NCBI RefSeq assembly: GCF_017874535.1
Contig: NZ_JAGGLS010000002.1
Span: 62,001 to 126,000 of the forward strand
Reading direction: 5' to 3'
Source: Anaerococcus nagyae
GTDB lineage: Bacteria > Bacillota > Clostridia > Tissierellales > Peptoniphilaceae
DNA length: 64,000 nt
A model generated the notes under the pieces. That model had not been told where the DNA came from. It ran no database searches and worked only from the letters and a program-made list of their open reading frames with translations. How positions within the stretch are numbered: position 1 is the stretch's first letter; each line of letters starts with the position of its first letter. Below, piece after piece: positions 1-8,368 of this stretch. Made by a program: the position numbers and the translations under genes.

Positions 1-2
1 GT

Positions 3-134
3 GTATTTAATACCGATTGCTGCTTTAAGGCCTTAATATTTTCTAGTATTTATGGATATATTCCCACATACGAGGCTTTTGAAAAATATGAAATGTTATC
101 TATACTGACCACTCAAGCCACGTTGAGAGTGTAG
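3..134 (+). pseudogene. Open-frame fragment at left edge, unrecognised
   Basis: A frame stays open from base 3 to a stop at 132-134 and reads like a protein tail (GYIPTYEAFEKYEML). I do not recognise the family. Part of the same DNA recurs at 4305-4368, so this may be a piece of a dispersed element and not a gene end. The next coding fragment (phage terminase) begins only a few bases later in the same frame. Confidence 0.25.
55..119 (+). repeat. Dispersed repeat, copy 1 (pair with 4305-4368)
   Basis: The first 20 bases, GATATATTCCCACATACGAG, are identical to 4305-4324. Similarity continues to the AAGCC at the end, with scattered substitutions and one 1-base length difference. Both copies border degenerate DNA. 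The function is unknown. Confidence 0.6.
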
Positions 135-140
135 TATTGA

Positions 141-401
141 TTACGAAAATATAGAGGTATAAAAAAAGCAACCTGTGAAGAATTCAAAGAGTATGATCCT
201 GGAAAACATGGATTAAAGGTTACAAATCTTCTTACTAACAGATCTGCTGGAAAAATAAAAGAGGACAAAGAAAAATCTACAGAAAAGATAGATGGTGTTA
301 TCGCTACAATCATGGATCTTGATAGGGCGATAAGATGTGGGAATGATCAAGTGAATCTGTTTAGGGTTGATAGTATTTTAATGAGGGTATTATATCAATA
401 A
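141..401 (+). pseudogene. Phage terminase large subunit, C-terminal remnant
   Basis: The frame 141-401 encodes about 86 residues ending in the pattern typical of the TerL C-terminus. It has a GLKVTNLLTN-like stretch, then EDKEKSTEKIDGVIATIMDLDRAI, written here as EDKEKSTEKIDG and VIATIMDLDRAI. In intact terminases this segment closes the nuclease domain that cuts concatemeric phage DNA during packaging. The ATPase domain and most of the nuclease are missing, the frame has no start codon, and a stop lies just upstream at 138-140. It is therefore a prophage relic. The family call is from sequence pattern; its age and origin are inference. Confidence 0.65.
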
Positions 402-429
402 TTAATGCTTGTTGTTGAGGTGAGTTAAA

Positions 430-1050
430 TTGAATAAATATATATCTAGTTTAGAAGAAGAATTTTCTTTGATAGAGCATGGATTCAAAGAGGAAGAAAA
501 GAGAGCTATAGAAGATTATAAGTCTAGTGATAATCAATACATTAAAAAATTAGCATTGTTAGCTTATAAATCTAATGTATATCAAGTGAGAATGTACGGC
601 GTATTTCTATTAGGTAACCTATCAGATGACGATGAAATTTTAACATTTATGAGAGATGAAGTTTCCAAAGATGACAATTGGAGAGTTCAGGAAGTATTGG
701 CAAAGGCATTTGATGAATTTTGCAAGAAAATAGGATATGAAAAAGCACTTCCAGTAATTGATGAATGGTTAAAAAATAATAATCCTAATACAAGGAGAGC
801 AGTTACGGAGGGATTAAGAATATGGACGAGCAGGCCATATTTTAAAGAAAATCCGAATGAAGCTATTGAAAGATTAGTCAATTTAAAAGAAGATTCGAGT
901 GAATATGTAAGAAAATCGGTTGGAAATGCTTTAAGAGATATCAGTAAAAAATTCCCTGAGTTAATTAAGAATGAATTGATTAGCTGGAACTTACAAAGCA
1001 AAGAAATTAATCAAGTGTACAAGTTAGCAAGTAAGTTTATTGACTTATAA
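430..1050 (+). CDS. DNA alkylation repair (AlkD-like) HEAT-repeat protein
   Basis: 206 residues, almost all helical HEAT repeats, as in the AlkC/AlkD family of DNA glycosylases that remove bulky or cationic alkylated bases. Landmarks are W84 and Q87 in NWRVQEVLAKAFDEF, D95, the R122-R123 pair, W132 and R135 in IWTSRPYF, and the VRKSVGNALRDISK segment near residues 160-172. D95 or a neighbour could be the catalytic acid, but I cannot align it to B. cereus AlkD with certainty, and some homologues lack glycosylase activity. The TTG start is chosen because GAGGTGAG (417-424) sits 5 nt upstream. It lies between decayed phage and hydrolase fragments and has no operon partner. Confidence 0.75.
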   Translation: MNKYISSLEEEFSLIEHGFKEEEKRAIEDYKSSDNQYIKKLALLAYKSNVYQVRMYGVFLLGNLSDDDEILTFMRDEVSKDDNWRVQEVLAKAFDEFCKKIGYEKALPVIDEWLKNNNPNTRRAVTEGLRIWTSRPYFKENPNEAIERLVNLKEDSSEYVRKSVGNALRDISKKFPELIKNELISWNLQSKEINQVYKLASKFIDL

Positions 1051-1156
1051 ATTGTAAGTAAAGAAACTTTTTTTGGACTCTATGTCAAATAGTGTTGGTA
1101 AATAATAATTAACCAAATACTTTTCTATGGATAGGAATTCCTGTTCATGGAATTTT

Positions 1157-1199
1157 TTGTTCACTTAAGTGAGTTGAACGAACTAATGTGAGTGAAACA
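1157..1199 (+). repeat. Short dispersed repeat (pair with 56719-56757)
   Basis: TTCACTTAAGTGAGTTGA followed by CGAACNAATRTGAGTGAAA occurs here and at 56720-56757 with only a few differences. It contains the palindrome CACTTAAGTG and reverse-complementary GAGTGAA/TTCACTC words. It resembles a REP-type extragenic sequence and ends exactly where the hydrolase fragment begins. Confidence 0.55.
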
Positions 1200-1575
1200 A
1201 ACCGAAATCGGTCTGAATGGAATGATATTCTTAACGCGTAATATGCAGGACGGAACAGGAAACTATGATTTAAGATTTGGGGAGACTTTTTACGATTTTT
1301 CCTGGTTTTATGGAGTTGACCAGAAAAAGATGTTGAGCGAAATAGAATGCCCGACGATCATTCTTCATGTTGCGCCTTCAAAGGAAACTGCGCCGAGCTA
1401 TTATGATGAAAAAGGAATATTGCTATCTGCCATGGACGAAAAAGATGCAGAAGAAGTTCATACTTTAATCAAAAACAGTACGCTTAAATCCGGTTATGAA
1501 TCAAGTCACGATATTCATGCCGACTTACCGGAACAGTTCGTTGATGCAATGATGGAGATGAAGCAGCAGAAGTAG
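1192..1575 (+). pseudogene. Alpha/beta hydrolase, C-terminal fragment
   Basis: 127 residues corresponding to the C-terminal half of an alpha/beta-hydrolase. It has the segment before the sixth strand (DFSWFYGVDQKKMLSEIECP), the strand TIILHV, and the final helix after a His (SSHDIHADLPEQFVDAM) that would carry the catalytic histidine. The nucleophile elbow and N-terminal half are absent and no ribosome site precedes the GTG. GC content is visibly higher than in neighbours (codons such as CCG, GCG, CGC), which suggests acquisition from another Firmicute. The 5' end coincides with the repeat at 1157-1199, so rearrangement probably truncated it. Confidence 0.6.
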
Positions 1576-1630
1576 CGGCTATGCCCATTGAACGGGCATT
1601 GACATTTACCCGAAAACATCATTTTTTTTT

Positions 1631-1762
1631 GCTAACTTCTATCGTGCAACGAGCGTGGAGGCTCTCTTCCAAATGTATCGTTATCGTCAGGGTGGTCTTG
1701 GTACATGTGGAGAGTGTGGTATTGATGTCACTAGTGAATTAGAGTATATCTCTATTTATTAA
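1631..1762 (+). pseudogene. Unrecognised coding fragment with CGEC motif
   Basis: An open frame of 43 codons (NFYRATSVEALF, QMYRYRQGGLGTCGECGIDV) ends at TAA 1760-1762. It has the same GC-rich codon style as the hydrolase fragment before it but no start or ribosome site. I do not recognise the family, and it could be the tail of an imported gene. It ends 22 bases before the ApeA-like gene. Confidence 0.25.
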
Positions 1763-1784
1763 AAACTTGGAAGGAATTTTTGTG

Positions 1785-3302
1785 ATGTTAGATTCTTATA
1801 GGCTAGATAATAAAAATATATTAAAAGGTAAGTGGGCTATTTCTTTAAATGAGTTAATTCCAGATGATGGGATTATATCCAATAAAGCTATATCGGGTAA
1901 TTTAGAATTAAACAATGGAAAAATAACTTTAGATTTAAATGGTAGATTAACTGGAGTATCATTGAGCCTTTTTGATGATATTGAAAAAATATATGGGTAC
2001 TTAAGTAATAATCTGTACGTAGTCTTAGAAAAGTGCTACCTAATTAATCCAACCATTATTTCTAACGGATATAATGTGGAGAAATATATTTCAAATTATG
2101 CATATATAATTTCATTACCTAATAATGATGTTTCAGTACTTAAAAATCAAGAAGTTTATGCAACTAGAGCTAAGTTTAGCTTTTCTTATCTTAATGATTG
2201 GTATAATATTGACCATCCTATATTAAATGATGATATGAGTAAAGACTCTTTTTCTATAAAATATATTAATAAATTTTCCAATGAGAATAGTTTTAATATT
2301 TTAGATAATAAATTTACTATAAAAATAAAGAGAGATATTAGAGCGATTAATGAATTTAATAAAGGTGCTAGTGCTAAAATGGATTATTATATAGAAGTTA
2401 TATCTAATAATTACGAAGTAAAAAGTGTTAGAGAGTTCTATGAAATTTCACAATGGTTTATGAAACTGATTGATTTTTTAACCCAATCTAAAAAAAGATT
2501 TTCATACATCAAATTCTATCTAGAAGATGAAAATAATAAATTTCAATCTAAATCTTTAGACAATGGAGACTATGATTATAAGCATCCAATATACTATGGT
2601 CAGTTTATATTTCGTCAATTAGATGAGCAAGCGCAAGAATTCAAATATAATTCATTGAGGTTGAGTTATATAAAAGAAGATTTAGAAACTATAATTTGTA
2701 ATTGGTTTAAATATAAAGAAAAACTAAAACCAGTAATTGATTTATATACTCAAAATTATATTTCTACCTTAGATATAGAAAGTATTCTCGTAAACCAAAC
2801 AGAGATGATGGAAAGGCTTTACGATAACTTTTTTAACAGTGCAAGAGAAACACAAAATTGTGATGATTCAAATTTAGACAATACTATTTTAGAAATTAAA
2901 GATTATCTAGATAAAAATAACATAGAAATTTCTATTAAAGAAGAAATAACTAGGAGACTAGGTAATGATAAAAAAAATTATCCTACTTTCAGAGAAAAAC
3001 TAACTGTTATTTTGGAGAATATACCTGAACAGTTAAAAAATATTTTTTATTTAATAGATCAAAATTGGAAAAATGATACGAATTTCGAAAAAAACTTTGC
3101 TAATAGGTTGAAAGATACAAGAAATTACAACACGCATGGACCGGGAAATAATAAGAATAAATCACGTCTAAAAGCTTTTAAAGAACTAAATAATGCTAAT
3201 ACTGTTTTAGAATATATAATTTATTATCATGTTATCCATCAATTAGGAATAACAGATGATATATTATTAAATTATCCATTCCTTAGAAGAAAAATACATT
3301 AA
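1785..3302 (+). CDS. ApeA-like HEPN domain protein (candidate anti-phage)
   Basis: 505 residues. The N-terminal third (KGKWAISLNELIPDDG, then a beta-rich SGNLELNNGKITLDLNGRL) fits the ApeA N-terminal domain. The C-terminal third is helical and carries RNYNTH at residues 446-451, the R-X4-H signature of HEPN ribonucleases. ApeA proteins belong to a single-gene anti-phage family in which the HEPN motif is needed for protection. The SD GGAAGGA (1769-1775) fits ATG 1785 or GTG 1782; an in-frame TTG at 1767 is too close to it. AT-rich codons contrast with the GC-richer fragments upstream. It is a single gene with no toxin-antitoxin partner. The family call is from motifs; activity is inference. 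Confidence 0.72.
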   Translation: MLDSYRLDNKNILKGKWAISLNELIPDDGIISNKAISGNLELNNGKITLDLNGRLTGVSLSLFDDIEKIYGYLSNNLYVVLEKCYLINPTIISNGYNVEKYISNYAYIISLPNNDVSVLKNQEVYATRAKFSFSYLNDWYNIDHPILNDDMSKDSFSIKYINKFSNENSFNILDNKFTIKIKRDIRAINEFNKGASAKMDYYIEVISNNYEVKSVREFYEISQWFMKLIDFLTQSKKRFSYIKFYLEDENNKFQSKSLDNGDYDYKHPIYYGQFIFRQLDEQAQEFKYNSLRLSYIKEDLETIICNWFKYKEKLKPVIDLYTQNYISTLDIESILVNQTEMMERLYDNFFNSARETQNCDDSNLDNTILEIKDYLDKNNIEISIKEEITRRLGNDKKNYPTFREKLTVILENIPEQLKNIFYLIDQNWKNDTNFEKNFANRLKDTRNYNTHGPGNNKNKSRLKAFKELNNANTVLEYIIYYHVIHQLGITDDILLNYPFLRRKIH

Positions 3303-3523
3303 TAGTAGGAGGAAAACTATTCATTTAATAAAGATTAGTATAAGGCAAATCATAAGGATAAATGTATAAACAAAATTTAAATTTTAATTATAAGTGTTTC
3401 TTTTTATAATTATATATATATAGTTTATGGGACCTTATCAATATTAATCATATTAAGATAATTATGATTACTTTAATAATTTAACAAAAATATGATGAGC
3501 TGAAGAGTTAATTAGGAGCAGTT

Positions 3524-4288
3524 ATGGATACCCGGTTTACAATAGAAAAGATAGATTCTCAAACATTTGCATTAAGTGAATACAAACACTGGGAAGAGAC
3601 TCATTGCTACTTATTATGTGGAGAGAATAAGGCACTCTTAATAGACACAGGACTCGGTGTTTCAAATATTAAAGAAGTTGTAGATGAATTAACAGATTTA
3701 CCACTTACAGTTTTTACTACACATATTCACTGGGATCACATCGGCGGCCATAGATATTTTGATTGTATTGGAGTTCACAAAGAAGAAAAAAAATGGCTTT
3801 CAAAAAAATTTCCTCTTCCATTAGAAGTTGTAAAAAAGCAATTAACAGAAAAAGCACACAATTTTCCTTGCGATTTTAATATAGATGACTATAAGATTTT
3901 CCAAGTAAAGCCACAAATAGTTTTCCAAGATGGCTATACATTTGATTTAGGCGGTAGAACTATTGAGGTTATACATACACCGGGACATTCTCCTGGTCAT
4001 TGTTGTTTTTATGAACATGAAAGGAAATATTTATATTGTGGAGATTTAATTTATAAAGGATGTCTATACGCTTTTTATCCTACAACTGATCCTAAATTAT
4101 TTTATAAATCAATAAGAAAGATACAAAAATATGATATTAAAAGAGTTTTGCCTGGTCATCATGATTTAAATATTACTGTCTCGCTAATTAATGAGATAGA
4201 GAATGGCTTTAGATTATTAGAATCAAGAGGAGATTTGAAACAAGGGAAAGGAATCTTCGATTTTGGTAACTATCAAATTTGGATTTGA
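3524..4288 (+). CDS. MBL-fold metallo-hydrolase
   Basis: 254 residues with a complete metallo-beta-lactamase metal site: THIHWDH at 66-72 (H67, H69, D71, H72), H155 in HTPGHSPGH, D174 in YCGDL and H212 in PGHHD. These ligands hold two metal ions that activate water for hydrolysis. The fold covers the whole chain and there is no signal peptide, so it is cytoplasmic. The substrate cannot be told from sequence; the glyoxalase II-like subgroup (hydroxyacyl-glutathione or related thioesters, lactones) is the usual annotation. GGAGCAG at 3515-3521 precedes the ATG by a short space. It stands alone between AT-rich gaps. Confidence 0.85.
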   Translation: MDTRFTIEKIDSQTFALSEYKHWEETHCYLLCGENKALLIDTGLGVSNIKEVVDELTDLPLTVFTTHIHWDHIGGHRYFDCIGVHKEEKKWLSKKFPLPLEVVKKQLTEKAHNFPCDFNIDDYKIFQVKPQIVFQDGYTFDLGGRTIEVIHTPGHSPGHCCFYEHERKYLYCGDLIYKGCLYAFYPTTDPKLFYKSIRKIQKYDIKRVLPGHHDLNITVSLINEIENGFRLLESRGDLKQGKGIFDFGNYQIWI

Positions 4289-4304
4289 TCTTTAAATTAT
4301 ATTA

Positions 4305-4368
4305 GATATATTCCCACATACGAGTTTTTTAAAAATATAAAATGTTATCCATACTTATCACTAAAGCC
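4305..4368 (+). repeat. Dispersed repeat, copy 2 (pair with 55-119)
   Basis: Shares the identical 20-base block GATATATTCCCACATACGAG with the copy at 55, then stays clearly similar to the final AAGCC. It lies just after the MBL gene in non-coding DNA. Confidence 0.6.
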
Positions 4369-4424
4369 TGTAGTATTAACGTAAATGAATTTAATAGAAG
4401 CTAACGAAATAGGGAGGTTTAAGT

Positions 4425-4763
4425 ATGTATTTTGAAAAAATTGTAATTAGTCTATTACCTATAGCAGGGCTGTTTTTGTCTTTTCTTTATAGGTATAAAG
4501 CAAATGGGAATATCAGTAAGTATAGTGGATTTAGAACAGGATTAAGTATGAAATCAAAAGAAAACTGGGAGTATGCTCATAAGTATGCAGCTAAACTTTT
4601 ACGAATATATGCTATATTTTTTATATTATTAAATATTATAATAATATTTAGTAATAGTCTAAATAATACAACTATGACAATCATAGTTGTATTGCAAATG
4701 CTATTTTACTTCATCATTGGATATAGAGTTAATAAGGACTTGGCGAAGAAAGAAAATGGTTAA
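4425..4763 (+). CDS. SdpI/YhfL family membrane protein
   Basis: 112 residues with three predicted membrane segments (about 5-22, 60-78, 84-104). Between the first two lies GFRTGLSMKSKENWEYAHKY (about 36-55), the hallmark of the SdpI family (YR/GFRTxxSMKSxENWxxAHK). Bacillus SdpI gives immunity to the SdpC toxin by combining membrane protection with repressor sequestration. This protein is a short version with only the conserved core, so immunity is possible but no sdpC-like toxin is visible here. AGGGAGG (4411-4417) is a good ribosome site for ATG 4425. Confidence 0.75.
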   Translation: MYFEKIVISLLPIAGLFLSFLYRYKANGNISKYSGFRTGLSMKSKENWEYAHKYAAKLLRIYAIFFILLNIIIIFSNSLNNTTMTIIVVLQMLFYFIIGYRVNKDLAKKENG

Positions 4764-5071
4764 AATCTATTAAAGATTTTTAAAGGGTAATTTTATGTAT
4801 ATTGAAAATGAAATAAACATACCAGTGATGATATTAAGATTAGGGGTGTGTAGTATTAATTTTTATAATGTTATCTATTAACGTAAATGTAATTGCAATT
4901 ATTAATGCTAATATAATAGCGAACGCAAGAGGTGGTTTCAATTACAAATTAACTTCTAATAGAAAAAAATTATAGTTTATGATGAAAAGCTTAAAGTAAT
5001 ATCTAAATCTTCAGTTGAAGTTGAAATAGAAAATTGACAAGGATAAAAAGTAAATATACACTAAAATAATA
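4764..5071. other. Gap with degenerate DNA
   Basis: About 300 bases without an intact frame. Short open pieces at 4866-4970 (for example VNVIAIINANIIANARGGFNYKL) look like gene debris but match nothing I know. GTGTAGTATTAAT at 4848-4860 echoes words next to both copies of the repeat at 55 and 4305. Confidence 0.3.
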
Positions 5072-5116
5072 GTACCCGACACGCCTCTTAACAATGCGGA
5101 CCAAGTCGGGTCTTTT
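5072..5116 (+). repeat. ACCCGAC hairpin, copy 1 (pair with 8186-8230)
   Basis: ACCCGAC (5074-5080) and GTCGGGT (5105-5111) form a 7-bp stem around a 24-base loop, followed by CTTTT. The arms and parts of the loop (CTCTTAACAATGC, CAAGT) recur in altered form at 8186-8230. It could act as a terminator, but the repetition suggests a small dispersed element. Confidence 0.5.
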
Positions 5117-5277
5117 GATTGCAAAAAAGCCCCACCACGTATGGCAAGATCTTGTTCCATAAGCATTATATCATAAATATAAGAAAATAGAATACTAACC
5201 GAGTCCTTGAATAAAAATAGGACAAATACTTGAATAAGTGATAAAATCCACTTAAGTATTGAGTATGGAAGGAAATA

Positions 5278-5999
5278 ATGAAAAAGTATTTACATAGAAT
5301 TGCAGATAAATTATTGGAAGAACGATTAGACGCAAAAAGGGCAGTTTTAATTGAAGGTCCGGTAAGACAACAACAGCAAAATAAAAGGCAAAAAGCTTTA
5401 TATCTATGGATCGATCTGATATGACGAGACAGTATCAGCAAATGGCAGAGCTTTCTCCTAGTACTTTACTTGAAGGAGAAACCCCAAGTCTAATTGATGA
5501 GAGGCAAATAGCACCTAATTTATGGAATGCTGTGCGTTATGAGGTTGATAATAGCGATGAATTTGGTCAATTTATATTAACTGGTTCAGCAGTACCTAAT
5601 GAATTTGATGACTCAATGCATACGGGTACGGGTAGAATTTCTAGACTTCTAATGCGATCTATGAGTCTATATGAATCAAAGGATTCAAGTGGAGAGATTT
5701 CTCTCAGGGATTTATTTAAAGGAGAAAACATCTCGGCGATTGATGAAACCAGTCTTGAAGAAATAGCCTTTTTTATATGTAAAGGTGGATGGCCAAAAGC
5801 AATTGGCTTAGATGAAAAACCAGCCTTATTCTAAGCCATAGATTATTTTGATGCTGTTGTTTCAAATGATATTAGTAGAGTGGACTTGGCAAAAAGAGAT
5901 AAAGAAAAGGCTAAAAGATTACTTAAATCCTATGCAAGACATGTAGGAACACAGAGTTCGCTAGAAACGATTAGGCAAGATATTTTAGCTAATCAATGA
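5278..5999 (+). pseudogene. DUF4143-type AAA ATPase, broken
   Basis: The frame starts well, with ATG after GGAAGGAAA and then MKKYLHRIADKLLEERLDAK, and runs to LIEGP. There the Walker A motif is destroyed by a small deletion that shifts frame and brings a stop. The other frame continues (GKTT lost, then SFISMDRSDMTRQYQQMAEL, FILTGSAVP, GTGRI, MRSMSLYES) and has a second stop at about 5833 before AIDYFDAVVSNDISR. The chain ends at 5999, about 190 residues short of the usual length of near 430, without the DUF4143 domain. Intact members are stand-alone ATPases of unknown role, often in variable DNA. At least two lesions plus truncation make it dead. Confidence 0.8.
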
Positions 6000-6201
6000 T
6001 TCTAATATCCATATTAACAGAAGATCCCCATATTTTATCTGTACCTTGTATCTTCTTGATTCTTAAAGATGGATGAGTAGGATTTTCTACGAATGATTTA
6101 AGTTTCTTTTTCGTTTGATTCTTTTCATTATCAGATAATTTTTTGTAATGTTTTTTAAAAGCCTTCGAATAAGTAATTTTATAGGATATTACTTGTCTAA
6201 C
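5989..6201 (-). pseudogene. RelE/YafQ-type toxin remnant
   Basis: Minus-strand frame of 70 codons: ISYKITYSKAFKKHYKKL, then PSLRIKKIQGTDKIWGSSVN and MDIRII, followed at once by a stop. This matches the beginning and middle of RelE-superfamily mRNA interferases (compact alpha/beta fold). The last strand and C-terminal catalytic residues are missing. Its end overlaps the end of the convergent DUF4143 pseudogene by 11 bases, so one deletion seems to have joined and truncated both. The antitoxin remnant lies directly upstream. Confidence 0.65.
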
Positions 6202-6203
6202 TC

Positions 6204-6444
6204 CTAAAATAGAGAGTCAATGGAATCAAAGATTGGCCTTTCTCCATTTTTTATAGATTCTTTAATCTCTTTTACTTCAGCTTTTAAATTTTTTATGATA
6301 TGTTTTGGATAGATTCAACTGGAACAAGTACAATTTTTCCATTATCTCCTATTATTTCAAATTGATCACCTTGATCTAATTCCATAGAGTTTACTATGTC
6401 CTTTGGATAGTAACTTGTGATTTAGCTTTTAATTCAACTAACAT
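6204..6444 (-). pseudogene. AbrB/MazE-like antitoxin, frameshifted
   Basis: Starts with a perfect AAGGAGG and ATG (6444), reading MLVELKAKSQVTI, the N-terminal swapped-hairpin DNA-binding motif of AbrB-type antitoxins. A one-base loss after TI (expected PKDIV) gives a stop. A second shift near VESIPKHI is needed to continue into IKNLKAEVKEIKESIKNGER and the stop at 6204. The tail would bind the toxin next to it. Two frameshifts and a truncated toxin show that the whole module is decayed. Confidence 0.65.
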
Positions 6445-6650
6445 AATAAATCCTCCTTAGTTAGAAATTCATACTTTCTAACTTAATTAGATTTTCTTCT
6501 AAGAAAAAAAGTCAAGTGAAGAGTAAGTAGTTTTAGTATAGTTAAAATAGTAAAAGAATAATTAAAAGAGCCTTAAAGATTTTGACTTGAACCCGTAAAC
6601 ACAGAATAACTTAGTAATATATTAATCGGAATGTAATATGAATTTTATAG

Positions 6651-6812
6651 CTAGAATTCCTTTTAATTTTTTCTCAGTTCTATCCTATTGTAACATTTAA
6701 TATCTGATTCTATTTCTCTTATCAACTGTCATAATTATTAAAGTCCACATCATAATATATTTCATGTTTAAGTATTTCAAAGAAGTTCTTCATTGATAAA
6801 TTATTTCGTCTA
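6651..6812 (-). pseudogene. IS3-family transposase OrfB, C-terminal remnant
   Basis: Minus strand encodes RRNNLSMKNFFEILKHEIYY and, after a one-base shift, LIREIESDIKCYNRIELRKK followed by LKGI. These correspond to the (R)KGNxxDNxxMENFFGxLKxE block and the YIxxYNxxRIxxKLxGxSP end of IS150/IS3 transposases, including the last acidic residue of the DDE triad (E of FFEILK). The first two acidic residues, the OrfA part and the inverted repeats are not visible. Confidence 0.6.
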
Positions 6813-6860
6813 TAAAATATGTTTCAGGATCTTAGGGGTCATCTTACATTATAGGGCTGT

Positions 6861-7163
6861 TTTTATCTGCTCCAGAATGATATATATAATAAATTATAAG
6901 TTATGTACTGATTGATATATTCTTAATTATGTGCTATCAAGCCCCTAATAATTTAAGATTGTTGAAATTCAGTGAGTTAAGCTTAAATTGTTTAAAATTT
7001 AGAAAATATTAAGGGTAATCTTTTAATAATTGTAATAACAACTGAAAGTGATATATTTTAGAGTAGAAAGAAATCCATGTTATTTAAAGCATGAAAGAAA
7101 AGTGATTGAGAAGATAGTATATAAATATTAATTTCTAATCGTTATTATTGTAAGGAGGACAAA
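6861..7163. other. AT-rich gap before ferritin-like gene
   Basis: Very AT-rich, with no frame worth reporting on either strand. The last 15 bases hold the ribosome site AAGGAGGAC for the next gene. Confidence 0.3.
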
Positions 7164-7550
7164 GTGAATATAAGTAAAAGTGAAATGAAGACATTATTAA
7201 AATCTCAACAAGGAGAGTTAAATGTAGTTTTGATGTATCAAGGACTTTCTAATGTAGTAAAAGATACAAAGGATGCGGAAATCTTTCGAAAGCTTGCTGC
7301 AGAAGAAGGTCATCATGCGGCTGTATTTCATGGACTTACAAAACAAAATTTAAAGCCAAAGAAAACATTGAGTGTTTTTATGCCGATATTATACAGAATA
7401 ATTGGTAAAAAGAAACTATATCCACTCATTATAAAAGGAGAATATGACGCTGCCAAAAATTACGCTCCAATTGCGAAAAAATTTCCAGAGATTGAAAGCG
7501 TAAAAAATGATGAGAAGCGACACGGTGATATTGTTGCTGGGTTGTTATAA
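7164..7550 (+). CDS. Ferritin-like di-iron protein (rubrerythrin-type fold)
   Basis: 128 residues, four helices with metal ligands in the ferritin pattern: E18, E48 and H51 in AEEGHH, E93 in KGEYDAA, E117 and H120 in DEKRHGD. The two ExxH motifs are those of rubrerythrin and related di-iron proteins, which bind iron and usually reduce peroxide or serve as oxidases. The rubredoxin domain of classical rubrerythrin is missing. A basic segment with a hydrophobic stretch (SVFMPILYRIIGKKKLYPLI, 70-89) separates the helix pairs, so membrane contact is possible. GTG start is supported by AAGGAGGAC (7152-7160). Probably oxidative stress defence in an anaerobe. Confidence 0.7.
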   Translation: MNISKSEMKTLLKSQQGELNVVLMYQGLSNVVKDTKDAEIFRKLAAEEGHHAAVFHGLTKQNLKPKKTLSVFMPILYRIIGKKKLYPLIIKGEYDAAKNYAPIAKKFPEIESVKNDEKRHGDIVAGLL

Positions 7551-8185
7551 GAATTGTGGCTTAATAAATTTACATAGATTCACTAAAATAGATAATTGAA
7601 TTAATTAAGAAAATTTTTTAAAATAACTATATAGATTTTAAAGTTTAAAAAGAATAGCAAACATTATACTTACTGGCTTATTAAGCAATGTGAAGATTAT
7701 AGAACTGTTGGTTAAAAATTAGAAACTTTGGTATACTTAAAATCATTTAGATCTAAGACTTGATTTATATTTATTTTATAAATTGTAAATAATACTGTGA
7801 TACATAAAGCAAGCTAATTTGTGCATAAATAAATCAAATGTATTTTGATAATCTAGGCATTTTCTGGGTTTAGTATTAAGTGCTATTAAATATTTAATTA
7901 ATGCTTTATTACCTATCTTTACTAAGTATATTTTTTGATAGTGTTATTTTATAATCTATTTGTATTTTCATTACTTCCTCTTAACTACGCTGAATATACA
8001 TCTGAAAAGTAAAATCTATTTCTTGTTTTTAAACTTTCCATAGTAAGCAATTTTTTTATCTATATAATATGGAAAAGTCTTAAAGTTTCTAATGATAAAA
8101 GATATAAGACATAATAATAAATAAACTTTAAGTTAACTACAAAGATTGATAGAATATCAAAAGTAGAATATTTAAATACTTTGCA
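7551..8185. other. Long AT-rich gap
   Basis: About 630 bases without a supportable gene. The words CTTATTA and TTTGGTATACTT (7675-7740) faintly resemble the promoter region at 10725-10770, so this may be the scar of another lost gene. Confidence 0.3.
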
Positions 8186-8230
8186 GTACCCGACAAGACT
8201 ATTAATAATATCAAACAAGTTGGGTATTTT
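8186..8230 (+). repeat. ACCCGAC hairpin, copy 2
   Basis: ACCCGAC (8188-8194) pairs with GTTGGGT (8219-8225) and is followed by ATTTTTAT. The arrangement, arms and loop words (CTATTAATAAT, CAAGT) parallel 5072-5116. Confidence 0.5.
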
Positions 8231-8368
8231 TATAATGATATATTGTTATATTTAAATATATCTATTTTTAAAAAATCTGAGTTTTATATAGTGGGTTATT
8301 ATTTGATTTGTTATAATTACTTACCTAAAAGATAAAGCTTTGATTTTATGATTAAAAGGAGGTATGCT

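Noticed and set aside
6470-6650. Possible tRNA near GACTTGAACCCG (6580-6591)
   Set aside because: No cloverleaf can be folded around the TTGAACCC word.
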